From Verrucomicrobiales bacterium (GTDB lineage Bacteria > Verrucomicrobiota > Verrucomicrobiia > Verrucomicrobiales > Verrucomicrobiaceae): a stretch of DNA of 6,532 nucleotides. The notes beneath the pieces are model-generated. The model was not told the origin of the DNA. It saw only the letters and a list, made by a program, of their open reading frames with translations, and did not search any database. Made by a program: the position numbers and the translations under genes. Shown here one piece after another: positions 1 to 5,873 of the stretch. Location of the stretch: the NCBI GenBank assembly GCA_003453085.1, contig DMMK01000448.1:1-6532 (forward strand), in the 5' to 3' direction. How positions within the stretch are numbered: position 1 is the stretch's first letter; the number at the start of each line of letters is the position of its first letter.

Positions 1-435
1 GCCATCGAGGGTTTGATTGATGAAAGCGGTTACGATCCCAAACCTGCGGCCATGTTTCATTGGGTGGAGCTCATTCAAAGTTATGTCGAGCGCTTCGCCC
101 AGCCCTGGCAGCAGGATGATCGCCTCTGGCGCGTGTGGGAACTGGTGGCCGCCGATGTGGGCCGTGACTGGACGCTGGATGAACTGGCGCATCAGGCCCA
201 TGTGAGTGCTGAGCACCTGCGCCGCCTTTGCCGCCGCGCTCTGGGGCGCACGCCCATGCATCACGTCACCTGGCTGCGCATGCGCAAGGCCTGCGAGCTG
301 CTTTCTACCACGAACCTGAAGGTGGAAACCGTGGCTCACACCGTGGGTTACCAAAACCCCTTTGTCTTTAGCAACACCTTCAAAAAATGGATCGGCTGGC
401 GGCCCAGCGAACATCGGTCCAAGATGGCGATGTGA
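1..435 (+). CDS. AraC-family transcriptional regulator, C-terminal part (5' end outside window)
   Basis: The reading frame is open from the first base and ends at TGA 433-435, so only the last 144 residues are visible. The frame holds the double helix-turn-helix of AraC/XylS regulators. The first HTH is at about codons 57-85 (WTLDELAHQAHVSAEHLRRL). The second is at about codons 108-139 and ends in the family signature VGYQNPFVFSNTFKKWIGWRPSEHR-like stretch, where the GY, F, FK and G-RP positions match the usual GF-s-sYFsr-FKk-G-sP pattern. The protein therefore binds DNA through its C-terminus. The ligand-sensing N-terminal domain lies outside the window, so the regulated pathway cannot be named. 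A TTG at 13-15 is in frame but is not taken as the start, because the frame continues upstream. The gene converges on the CHASE2-like gene with a 28-bp gap, in which no hairpin terminator is apparent. Confidence 0.9.
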   Translation, partial: AIEGLIDESGYDPKPAAMFHWVELIQSYVERFAQPWQQDDRLWRVWELVAADVGRDWTLDELAHQAHVSAEHLRRLCRRALGRTPMHHVTWLRMRKACELLSTTNLKVETVAHTVGYQNPFVFSNTFKKWIGWRPSEHRSKMAM

Positions 436-463
436 TTACCCTGATGCATTGAAACACTTTGCG

Positions 464-1813
464 TTAGGTGTTAGCCAGCGGCGCAGTTTCCTCAGTCACC
501 ACAGTTTCCCTTTTCCCGAGGAACCGCCCTAAGATCGTCCCCACGGCAATCAAGGCGGTGGGCAGGGCAGGTGGGCACCACAGGAGGTTCGACTGAAAGC
601 ACAGGTAACTCACCACCAGCGCCGCAAAGATGAGGCCCAGTCCCGCCCGGAAGGCGCGCACTCGCCGCACCCGCAGCACGATCCACAAGGCCGCAGCCCC
701 GGCGATTCCCCAGGCGATCCACTGTTCCATCTCCGTCAGCACCCGCAGCCGTGGCAGGGCCAGCAAGCGATTCAGCGCGCGGGCATACAGCGTCGGCAGG
801 GAAGGGGGCGCACCCGGTTCCTCGGCCTGGGTGGTGCCCACCACCAGGATGCGGGCCTTTTCCAGCGCCGCCTTGTCCTCTACCGGCAGCACATCCACCA
901 GATTTCCCGCCATCAGATGCAGCGCATTCACTGTCGGCACCGTGGCGTCCTCCGGCACGGTAAATTCGCCACTGATTTCCAGGGGCACATACTGTCCGCC
1001 TTGCAGGTAAGCCCCCGCCCCCGGGCCTAGGCGCAGACGATGCCCCCCAGAGTAGGGACTGCGGCTGTGCCGGGCCAGCGCCGCAGCCAGCACCGTGGGA
1101 ATGAAACGATCCTGATCCCGCAGCGCATACGGCAGCCGCCATTCGTCCTTGACGTGATTCGCGGAAAGCAGACTCAGCTCCGTGGAAGCACGGATGGAGG
1201 CATCCGGCGCAGTGATGAGACTGGCCAGCCGGGGTGCGCGGCTGAGATCGCCCCCCACCTGCTGAAAGTGAGGCAGCAAGGAGTCCAGATCTCCCAAAAA
1301 AGCCGCGTCCGTCTTCGTCGCTTCCGCCACCTGAGTTTCGATGCCCAAGATCACACTGGGAAAGGCCATCAAGGCCTCCGCCACCGCTGGTGCAAAGTCC
1401 GGTGTCGGTTTTCCCCAGTTCAGCGGAGTGGCGATCACCAGCACCTCCGGTTGATAAGTCTGAAGTTGCTTCAGCAGCGTCTGCCAGTCCAGCGGTGGCG
1501 GTGGCCAGGCCGCATAGTCCGCCCGCTCTTGCTCGCGCATCTCCACCAGCACCACCTCACCCCCGCCTTCCGGTTTTTCAAAATGGCCCCGCGTGTTGGA
1601 AACTAGAAAGTCCAGGAACAGCTCATCCACCCGGTGAAACCGCCCCGCCTTCTGTTCACGGTCCAGGTACCCAGCGGTGGCCGCCAGGCAGAGGAGAGTC
1701 AAAACAACACGCACAAACATGCCCCACTTTGGGCGAGTGCGATGATTCTGCCAGAACAATCCCTGCCGATACAACCTCCCACTCCATCTTTGCCCTGCTT
1801 GCAGGTCGATCAT
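464..1813 (-). CDS. CHASE2-like membrane sensor protein without an output domain
   Basis: The protein has 449 residues. A short basic cytoplasmic N-terminus is followed by one membrane segment at about 32-50. A large extracytoplasmic region spans about 51-360, and three more hydrophobic segments lie at about 363-381, 388-406 and 412-432. The middle region follows the CHASE2 pattern: RVDELFLDFL near 61-70, a VVLVEM strand near 87-92, WPPPPLDWQTLL at 103-114 (the usual WPWPR-like turn), EVLVIATPL near 123-131, the R-LPYALRDQDRFIPTVLAAALA block near 226-247, and ARILVVGTT at 320-328. CHASE2 is an extracellular sensory domain usually joined to a kinase, cyclase or GGDEF module. Here the protein stops 17 residues after the last membrane segment, so no effector is attached. 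The ATG at 1811-1813 has no strong Shine-Dalgarno. Met32 is an alternative start that would begin at the first membrane segment. The assignment to CHASE2 is from pattern only; the topology is clearer than the family name. Confidence 0.72.
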   Translation of the reverse strand: MIDLQAGQRWSGRLYRQGLFWQNHRTRPKWGMFVRVVLTLLCLAATAGYLDREQKAGRFHRVDELFLDFLVSNTRGHFEKPEGGGEVVLVEMREQERADYAAWPPPPLDWQTLLKQLQTYQPEVLVIATPLNWGKPTPDFAPAVAEALMAFPSVILGIETQVAEATKTDAAFLGDLDSLLPHFQQVGGDLSRAPRLASLITAPDASIRASTELSLLSANHVKDEWRLPYALRDQDRFIPTVLAAALARHSRSPYSGGHRLRLGPGAGAYLQGGQYVPLEISGEFTVPEDATVPTVNALHLMAGNLVDVLPVEDKAALEKARILVVGTTQAEEPGAPPSLPTLYARALNRLLALPRLRVLTEMEQWIAWGIAGAAALWIVLRVRRVRAFRAGLGLIFAALVVSYLCFQSNLLWCPPALPTALIAVGTILGRFLGKRETVVTEETAPLANT

Positions 1814-1920
1814 CGCTGGTCGCCCGGCTTTGCGAGCATGTTCTCAGAGTTTCGTCATTCCTCGCGAACCTCCGCTTGCACTCTCTTTAAATCATGCCAG
1901 ACTGAGTGTCCCATATTCAC

Positions 1921-1994
1921 TACCCCTTGGTGTAATGGTAACATAACAGATTCTGACTCTGTTGTTCAAGGTTCGAGTCCTTGAGGGGTAGCCA
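1921..1994 (+). tRNA. tRNA-Gln (anticodon CUG)
   Basis: A full cloverleaf can be drawn. The acceptor stem TACCCCT pairs with AGGGGTA (1984-1990). The D stem GTGT/ACAT encloses loop AATGGTA. The anticodon stem ACAGA/TCTGT encloses loop TTCTGAC, giving anticodon CTG. A 4-base variable region follows, then the T stem CAAGG/CCTTG with loop TTCGAGT. The discriminator is G73 (1991) and CCA is encoded (1992-1994). A weak U1-A72 pair and G73 are known identity features of bacterial tRNA-Gln, which agrees with the anticodon. The gene reads CAG codons. It is divergent from the CHASE2-like gene across 107 bp. A TTGCAC at 1876-1881 could be a -35 element, but no convincing -10 follows it. Confidence 0.96.
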
Positions 1995-1999
1995 CTCAC
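1989..1999 (+). repeat. Direct repeat copy 1, possible att site at the tRNA 3' end
   Basis: TAGCCACTCAC covers the last two acceptor-stem bases, the discriminator, CCA and five bases beyond the tRNA. The identical 11-mer is found at 5371-5381 in the same orientation. Integrases that use tRNA genes normally leave a copy of the tRNA 3' end at the distal junction, but usually a longer one. Confidence 0.45.
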
Positions 2000-2001
2000 A
2001 G

Positions 2002-2025
2002 AGCCTCGCTTTTGCGGGGCTTTTT
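2002..2025 (+). terminator. Rho-independent terminator of the tRNA-Gln gene
   Basis: AGCCTCGC (2002-2009) pairs with GCGGGGCT (2014-2021), with one G-T pair, around a TTTT loop. The stem runs straight into a T tract (2021-2025). It starts 8 bases after the tRNA CCA and should end the tRNA transcript. It would also separate that transcript from the downstream island genes. Confidence 0.85.
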
Positions 2026-2044
2026 CGTGTCTGCTCCTCGTAGT

Positions 2045-2227
2045 TACGGGCTGGGCGACAGATTGAGGCATTCCGGCGCGGCAGAGCGCATGACTAGCGG
2101 GAACTCTACCCAGGCCATGGCTTTGCTCGGCCACAAAACGACTCAGATGGTCGAAACCACTTATGGTCGGGTTCTCGATATTCAGGACCCGATCAGTGAT
2201 GAAGAAATATTGCGGAGAATATCTTAA
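2045..2227 (+). pseudogene. Tyrosine recombinase (phage-type integrase), C-terminal remnant
   Basis: About 60 codons ending at TAA 2225-2227 match the end of a tyrosine recombinase catalytic domain. RLRHSGA holds the second catalytic Arg (2066-2068). LLGHK holds the catalytic His (2132-2134). VETTYGR holds the nucleophilic Tyr (2162-2164), nine residues after that His, as in the LGH-MVE-YG subgroup. The His of the usual HxLR motif is not there; the frame reads DRLR. Everything N-terminal to it is missing, because the frame upstream runs back into the tRNA terminator and has no integrase-like sequence. The gene was therefore truncated at its 5' side, most likely by a deletion next to the tRNA. 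A TTG at 2012 could formally start a 71-codon ORF, but that start lies inside the terminator. The stop codon overlaps the ATG of the next gene. Confidence 0.75.
2214..2217 (+). promoter_or_regulatory. Ribosome binding site of the DUF4209 gene
   Basis: GGAG sits 9 bases before the ATG at 2227, inside the last codons of the integrase remnant. It decides the start: the next in-frame ATG (2245) has no comparable purine stretch before it. Confidence 0.6.
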
Positions 2228-4119
2228 TGATATATTACGATAAAATGAGCGGAATTCCTGTAAGCCGATTGCCAGAGGGTTTTCAACTGACAGTTGAAGA
2301 CATGCAGTCTTATGACTGGAACGCAGACATCCGGGCGCTTAACTGTTATAATTGCCGAAAGATTTGGGAACCATTGCATTTGAAGGCGGCTGAAAAGAAA
2401 TCCCAAGGGGACGAAAGGGGGTTTCGGGTTTACTCCATGCTGGAAGGAGTGGCTTCATTTTTAGAGGGCGGGACAGTAAAGGGGAAATTTTTCGGCCCTT
2501 ATTGGAGAAATATCCAAGGGCCGGGAAGTCAGGCTCTCTCTCCTGAAGATCTGACGATCCAAGATCAAGACACTTTAAAAGGCATTCTTTCATCAATCGA
2601 AAACCCTGAAATGAAGGCGCGTGTTGGGCATGTTCTCTGGGAATGCCGAAAGGATTTTCAAGGCGCTAAAGAGGCGATTACAAGTTACCTCGAGCTAACG
2701 GAGAGATGTGCTGATGATGAATGGCACAGTTTTGAAAGGTTTGCGCGGGCCGCCCGTCTGGCAAAGGCTATAAGAGGAGAGCCTTTGAATCAGGTGCTTG
2801 AGAAATTGGAACAATATTTGGAGCGGCTTGGCAGGGTAGTCTGCAGCCACTCAGAGGGGCATTTAGTGCAGCTTTGTTTGGAACTCGGGTTTGGTCCTTA
2901 CGAGCGCTATATCGACCGGATCGAGAAGAGAGCATATGAGTTTGAGGCAAGCGGGCAGTGGGACCTGGGTAAAGAACACTGGATGCTAGCTTTTAGGATT
3001 GCCGAGAAAATTCCTGGGTCGATGTCGGGGATGAAAGCCCGGATGCGTGCGGCTGAGTGCCTCTTGAAGAAGGCCGAATCTGCGGAGACTTTGAAGCTGG
3101 GGGGCGGTTATCAAGCTACCTGCATGGGCCACGCTTACAGTGCCTTCCAGGCTGCCAAGGCCGCCCCAGAAGTGATCGAGCAAATAGGGGTGCGATTCCG
3201 CCAACTACAAAAGGACTCAATGAAAGAGTTCCAAACGTTCAGTTTTGATCCCTCCAAGAGGATTCCTGGATTTAGGGAGCAGGAAGAAAAGCAGTGTCAA
3301 GAATCGGCTGCCGCCGTTTGCGGTCTCTCTCTGGAAGAGGCAGTGTGGACATTGACACGAATGGAGGGACCCACTGACGTGGTTGAGCTTGAAAAGAATG
3401 TGATTGAGATGAGTAAAAGGAACCCCTTCCAGGCATTTATGGGCCTCCAAGCTCTAAGTTCAACAGGACTTGTCCTGGACAATGTACCTTCCCCAGCTTC
3501 CGATCCGGCCGCGCAGGATGAAGCTTTAACAGCGGAAATGTGCAAGCTTGCGCGTGACCTCAACTGGCCGCTCGCGGTAATGCATCACTTGGAGCCGGCC
3601 CGGATTCAAATTATCCGAGAGCACGCACCCAAGGTTAATGATCTCACATTTCTTGTTGCAGCTTCTCCATTCATTCCGCCTGGCCACGAGGGTATCTATT
3701 TGCAAGGATTGCATGCGGGATTAGTTGGTAACTGGACAGTGGCGATGCACCTTTTAGTTCCCCAAATAGAGGCGTCCTTGAGGTTCCTTTTTGCGCAAGC
3801 TGGAAAACTGACGGTGAAAATGGAAACGGCAACCATTCAGCGGGAGCATGACATAAACAAGCTCCTGTATGAACCACTCTCCCAGGAAATTTTTGGTCCC
3901 GACATTCTCTTTGATCTGAGGGCCATACTTGTGGATAAATTCGGCTGTAATTTGAGAAACGAACTTGCACATGGACTTGTCACCGAGGGTTATTTCCATC
4001 AACCCGCCGCTCGGTACTTCTGGTGGCTCGTTTTACACATTTTGTGGCGGTTTAAAGTCGTCGCTGAGGAAGCGGCATGCCGGGAGTCTGGAGAACAAGG
4101 AGAAACTACAGACCCATAA
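2227..4119 (+). CDS. DUF4209 domain protein with RNxxxHG (HEPN-like) motif
   Basis: The protein has 630 residues and is predicted soluble, with no signal peptide or membrane segment. Most of it is charged and helical, including the stretch at about 110-180 that resembles the N-terminal helical region of other DUF4209 proteins (NPEMKARVGHVLWECRKDFQ). The C-terminal part at about 490-600 is the DUF4209 region: GLHAGLVGNWTVAMHLLVPQ, then a long helix, then LRNELAHGL with R577, N578, H582 and G583. RNxxxHG is the defining motif of DUF4209, whose function is not established. The same residues satisfy the HEPN RNase signature R-[N/D/H]-x3-H, so an RNA-cleaving role is possible, but this is inference. 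The start ATG shares its A with the integrase stop (TAATG) and has GGAG 9 bases upstream. The stop is six bases before the HNH-like gene, so the two are almost certainly co-transcribed. No convincing promoter is seen before it. Lower G+C than the flanking genes supports acquisition by transfer. Confidence 0.82.
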   Translation: MIYYDKMSGIPVSRLPEGFQLTVEDMQSYDWNADIRALNCYNCRKIWEPLHLKAAEKKSQGDERGFRVYSMLEGVASFLEGGTVKGKFFGPYWRNIQGPGSQALSPEDLTIQDQDTLKGILSSIENPEMKARVGHVLWECRKDFQGAKEAITSYLELTERCADDEWHSFERFARAARLAKAIRGEPLNQVLEKLEQYLERLGRVVCSHSEGHLVQLCLELGFGPYERYIDRIEKRAYEFEASGQWDLGKEHWMLAFRIAEKIPGSMSGMKARMRAAECLLKKAESAETLKLGGGYQATCMGHAYSAFQAAKAAPEVIEQIGVRFRQLQKDSMKEFQTFSFDPSKRIPGFREQEEKQCQESAAAVCGLSLEEAVWTLTRMEGPTDVVELEKNVIEMSKRNPFQAFMGLQALSSTGLVLDNVPSPASDPAAQDEALTAEMCKLARDLNWPLAVMHHLEPARIQIIREHAPKVNDLTFLVAASPFIPPGHEGIYLQGLHAGLVGNWTVAMHLLVPQIEASLRFLFAQAGKLTVKMETATIQREHDINKLLYEPLSQEIFGPDILFDLRAILVDKFGCNLRNELAHGLVTEGYFHQPAARYFWWLVLHILWRFKVVAEEAACRESGEQGETTDP

Positions 4120-4125
4120 GATTCT

Positions 4126-4992
4126 ATGGATAGTTTCGTTTGGTGCCTCTATACTGATAAAGACCTTCCCTTGGACTATTGTAGTCCAGAGCATATCATT
4201 CCTCTGGCTCTGGGGGGATGCAATGAATTTACAATTCCGGTCAGTAAGGAAGCTAATTCAACAGTGGGATCCAAGATAGATGGAATTATCGCAAATGATT
4301 TTTTTGTTAGCCTTGCTCGCAGCAGGCTAAATATACGTGGTCATAACGGTAGCAAACGGCCAATAGCGGCTGCACGGAAGGCGAAGTTTGGCGATAAACC
4401 AGTGCAAATAGAATTCACCGGCTGCGTGCCAAAGATTTGGGATGCAATGGAAAGGCGTGTGCTAGCCGAAAATGAATTGGCGGGTCAAGCAATGAGCTTT
4501 GAAGTCAGGCATGAGTGGTTCGCCAAAGCAAAATTTGTTGCCAAAGTGGCTCTCTCAGGCGGCACTTATGTTTATGGAGAAGCCTTTCGTGAGAGGGTCG
4601 AGCACAAAGAGCTTCGAAATCTTATTGGCATAGACGTGCCATCCAAGGATCTTCTGCGATCCTCACGTTGTAGATTCACAGATTCTCTTTTCCAAGTGGA
4701 GGCACCGCCTAAGCGCATCTACATTATGAGAACCATAATTGAAGCCTTATACGATACTTCGATTGTATTGTTCACCCCTTATGACGGTGTTTTGGGAATC
4801 ACGGTTGGTGTCCTTGGCAGCTTTATAGGGGATTTGCAAGTCCCAGCCAAAACGGACCAATTCCCTTTGACGGGCGATCACGATCAAGGCCATTTCGTCA
4901 TCATCCAAGGTCGAAAGCTTAAAAGAATTTCATTCCGCGATATCTTACAGAATCTAATGAAAGATATTGAAATGATTCGTCCAGGAAATTAG
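4126..4992 (+). CDS. HNH-endonuclease-like protein
   Basis: The protein has 288 residues. Its N-terminus carries an HNH-type core: SPEHIIPLALGG with E22 and H23, then N44, then G48-S-K-I-D52, as in HNH families written EHIIP-slGG...CN...G..iD. In those families two CxxC pairs hold a structural zinc. Here the first is C7-L-Y-T10 and the second is S40-K-E-A43, so the zinc knuckle is incomplete. This could be a family variant or loss of activity. A following R-L-N-I-R-G-H-N-G stretch (about 67-75) also resembles the region after the core in such proteins. Residues 90-288 are not recognised. The ATG is six bases after the DUF4209 stop and in the same frame (TAA GAT TCT ATG). An AAGGAG at about 4097-4102 is too far upstream to be a good ribosome site, so translational coupling is likely. 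The 3' end overlaps the convergent small gene by four bases. Confidence 0.72.
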   Translation: MDSFVWCLYTDKDLPLDYCSPEHIIPLALGGCNEFTIPVSKEANSTVGSKIDGIIANDFFVSLARSRLNIRGHNGSKRPIAAARKAKFGDKPVQIEFTGCVPKIWDAMERRVLAENELAGQAMSFEVRHEWFAKAKFVAKVALSGGTYVYGEAFRERVEHKELRNLIGIDVPSKDLLRSSRCRFTDSLFQVEAPPKRIYIMRTIIEALYDTSIVLFTPYDGVLGITVGVLGSFIGDLQVPAKTDQFPLTGDHDQGHFVIIQGRKLKRISFRDILQNLMKDIEMIRPGN

Positions 4993-5240
4993 AATTTAGA
5001 CATTTCCGTTGAAGTGCGCAGAGTTCGCTGTGCTAGCTTGGCTGCATAGTCAATGGAATCTGCTAGGCTTTTCAGCCCAAGGGCTTCTTTGATTTCAATT
5101 AACATTCCGTGTGCCTCTGGGCTAACGCGAGGCAGGTTGCAACTTCGTCCGGCAACGGGACGCCCTGCTCCGGGTGCCCGTTGACGTGGCTTCCCTTCCT
5201 TTGTAAGCTCTTTATTGAGCGGCTTTGGCTGCTTTTTCAT
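4989..5240 (-). CDS. Small basic protein, probable ribbon-helix-helix DNA-binding regulator
   Basis: The protein has 83 residues. The first 33 are rich in Lys, Arg, Pro and Gly (with GAGRPVAGR), which suits a flexible nucleic-acid-binding arm. After it comes a short strand (CNLPRVS, about 34-40), a helix (PEAHGMLIEIKEALG, about 41-55) and a second helix (SLADSIDYAAKLAQR, about 58-72). This strand-helix-turn-helix order and spacing is typical of RHH repressors, often the antitoxin or autoregulator of a small locus. The family cannot be proved by eye. The ATG at 5238-5240 has only a weak AGAAAG before it. The TAA on this strand (4989-4991) overlaps the TAG of the HNH-like gene (4990-4992), so the two genes converge and overlap. 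It may control the island genes or be an independent unit. Confidence 0.55.
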   Translation of the reverse strand: MKKQPKPLNKELTKEGKPRQRAPGAGRPVAGRSCNLPRVSPEAHGMLIEIKEALGLKSLADSIDYAAKLAQRTLRTSTEMSKF

Positions 5241-5249
5241 GGTCTTTCT

Positions 5250-5265
5250 GGGCTAATGAAAGCCC
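5250..5265 (-). promoter_or_regulatory. Short inverted repeat just upstream of the RHH-like gene, possible operator
   Basis: GGGCT and AGCCC arms of 5 bp flank a 6-base spacer. The nearer arm ends 9 bases before the ATG at 5240. RHH proteins often bind short inverted repeats over their own start region, but a 5-bp palindrome can arise by chance and no matching copy was noticed elsewhere. Confidence 0.22.
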
Positions 5266-5295
5266 TGGCTGGGGTGATTGCCCGGCCAAGGCAGT

Positions 5296-5523
5296 TCAAT
5301 TTAGGGACCAGATGGCACTGTTCGGTTTCTTGGGCAACTTTTGCAGCCATAATTCAGGATCATGGCATTCTAGCCACTCACGCCTAGAAAGCACGATTCC
5401 ACTTGGCCATTCGTGAAAAGTTCGTAAGACAGACTTGTAGTAGGTCTGTTGCCATCTACATCTTTTAGCGTCAGGGTAGTGAACTGTTGGAGGGAGTTGG
5501 GGGTGGTGTAGTGTTTTATTCAT
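5296..5523 (-). CDS. Hypothetical 75-residue ORF, doubtful
   Basis: An ORF runs from ATG 5521-5523 to TGA 5296-5298. An in-frame TAA sits two codons upstream, so the ATG is the only reasonable start for an intact gene. The product is basic and rich in Trp (five), Pro and Leu, with no recognised motif. The stretch VLRTFHEWPSGIVLSRREWL looks protein-like. There is no evident ribosome site. It lies 55 bp upstream of the RHH-like gene in the same direction, so the two could form a small unit. The second copy of the 11-bp repeat lies inside it, which means the ORF could be a junction artefact if that repeat is the island's right end. Confidence 0.3.
   Translation of the reverse strand: MNKTLHHPQLPPTVHYPDAKRCRWQQTYYKSVLRTFHEWPSGIVLSRREWLECHDPELWLQKLPKKPNSAIWSLN
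5371..5381 (+). repeat. Direct repeat copy 2, possible distal att site
   Basis: TAGCCACTCAC is identical to 1989-1999 and in the same orientation. The bases on both sides differ from the first copy. If the insert entered at the tRNA-Gln 3' end, this would be the far junction. The short length leaves chance as a real alternative. Confidence 0.4.
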
Positions 5524-5873
5524 GCCGTGTTAAAGGCAAGTACGTATCAAAGATGCAAAAACTGTCCTACGAATGAAATTTTTCAGTTAGGTGACGATCT
5601 TCGGCCACGAGGCGAGCGATCATGAGGAGGCAGTCGAATGATTCCACGCTGATCTCAGCAGTGAAGGGGCCTCGCCGGGAGTTTCCGGTCAGATGATACT
5701 CACTACAGATCCGCGGGAAGTGGACGAATTTGAGAAATTGCTGCCTCTGATTCTACCTTGGAATGATTTGTTGACGGTGTCCCCGGCACCACCTCTGAGG
5801 AGGTCAAAGTCCATTTAGTTACAAGCAACTGAGGAACCGTTGGAATTGGATTGGTAAATCCATCCTCTCCCTC
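5524..5873. other. Gene-free stretch with traces of short reading frames
   Basis: No confident gene, RNA or terminator is seen in these 350 bp. Two short frames overlap on opposite strands. On the minus strand a frame without a start codon runs 5752-5567 (61 codons) and contains PFTAEISVESFDCLLMIARL-like text. On the plus strand an ATG at 5693 opens 41 codons to TAG 5816-5818, starting MILTTDPREVDEFEKLLPLI. Both could be debris of lost genes or chance open frames. No U-tailed hairpin is seen where the deoC transcript should end. Confidence 0.4.

Larger units (their letters stand above)
1989..5381. mobile_element. Putative tRNA-Gln-associated genomic island, decayed integrase
   Basis: Three signs coincide. 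A tyrosine recombinase remnant lies about 50 bp past a tRNA gene, the classic landing site of such integrases. The interior genes are visibly poorer in G+C than both flanks; for example the line starting at 2341 is near 38% by hand count, while the 661 line is roughly 70%. The 11-mer at the tRNA 3' end recurs at 5371-5381. The limits given are those of this repeat and are an inference. The true right end could lie anywhere up to the gene-free stretch before deoC. The element lacks a complete integrase, so it is probably not mobile on its own. Confidence 0.45.

Noticed and set aside
1810..1839. A nine-codon minus-strand ORF whose TGA overlaps the CHASE2-like start (ATGA), possible leader peptide.
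   Set aside because: It has no ribosome site, its product has no attenuation-type residue run, and such a short overlap is common by chance.
630..1890. Several long open frames on the plus strand and another minus frame inside the CHASE2-like gene.
   Set aside because: They are high-GC shadow frames of the 449-residue gene, with Arg/Pro/Ser/His-rich low-complexity products and no motifs.
1876..1904. Possible tRNA promoter with TTGCAC at 1876-1881.
   Set aside because: At 16-18 bp spacing the -10 position reads only CAGACT-like bases; the match is too weak to annotate.
1814..1920. Sigma-54-like TGGCAT on the minus strand upstream of the CHASE2-like gene.
   Set aside because: The required GC element at the -12 position is absent.
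2012..2044. TTG-initiated extension of the integrase frame, giving a 71-residue ORF.
   Set aside because: The start lies inside the tRNA terminator loop and the added residues do not look like integrase; the remnant begins near 2045.
5109..5416. Plus-strand ORFs across the RHH-like gene and the 75-residue ORF.
   Set aside because: Their products have no recognisable pattern and lie antisense to the better-supported minus-strand frames.
5760..5873. Possible terminator hairpins after deoC, such as GGATT/AATCC near 5848-5861 and ACCTC/GAGGT near 5790-5803.
   Set aside because: The stems are only about five base pairs and no T tract follows in the deoC direction.
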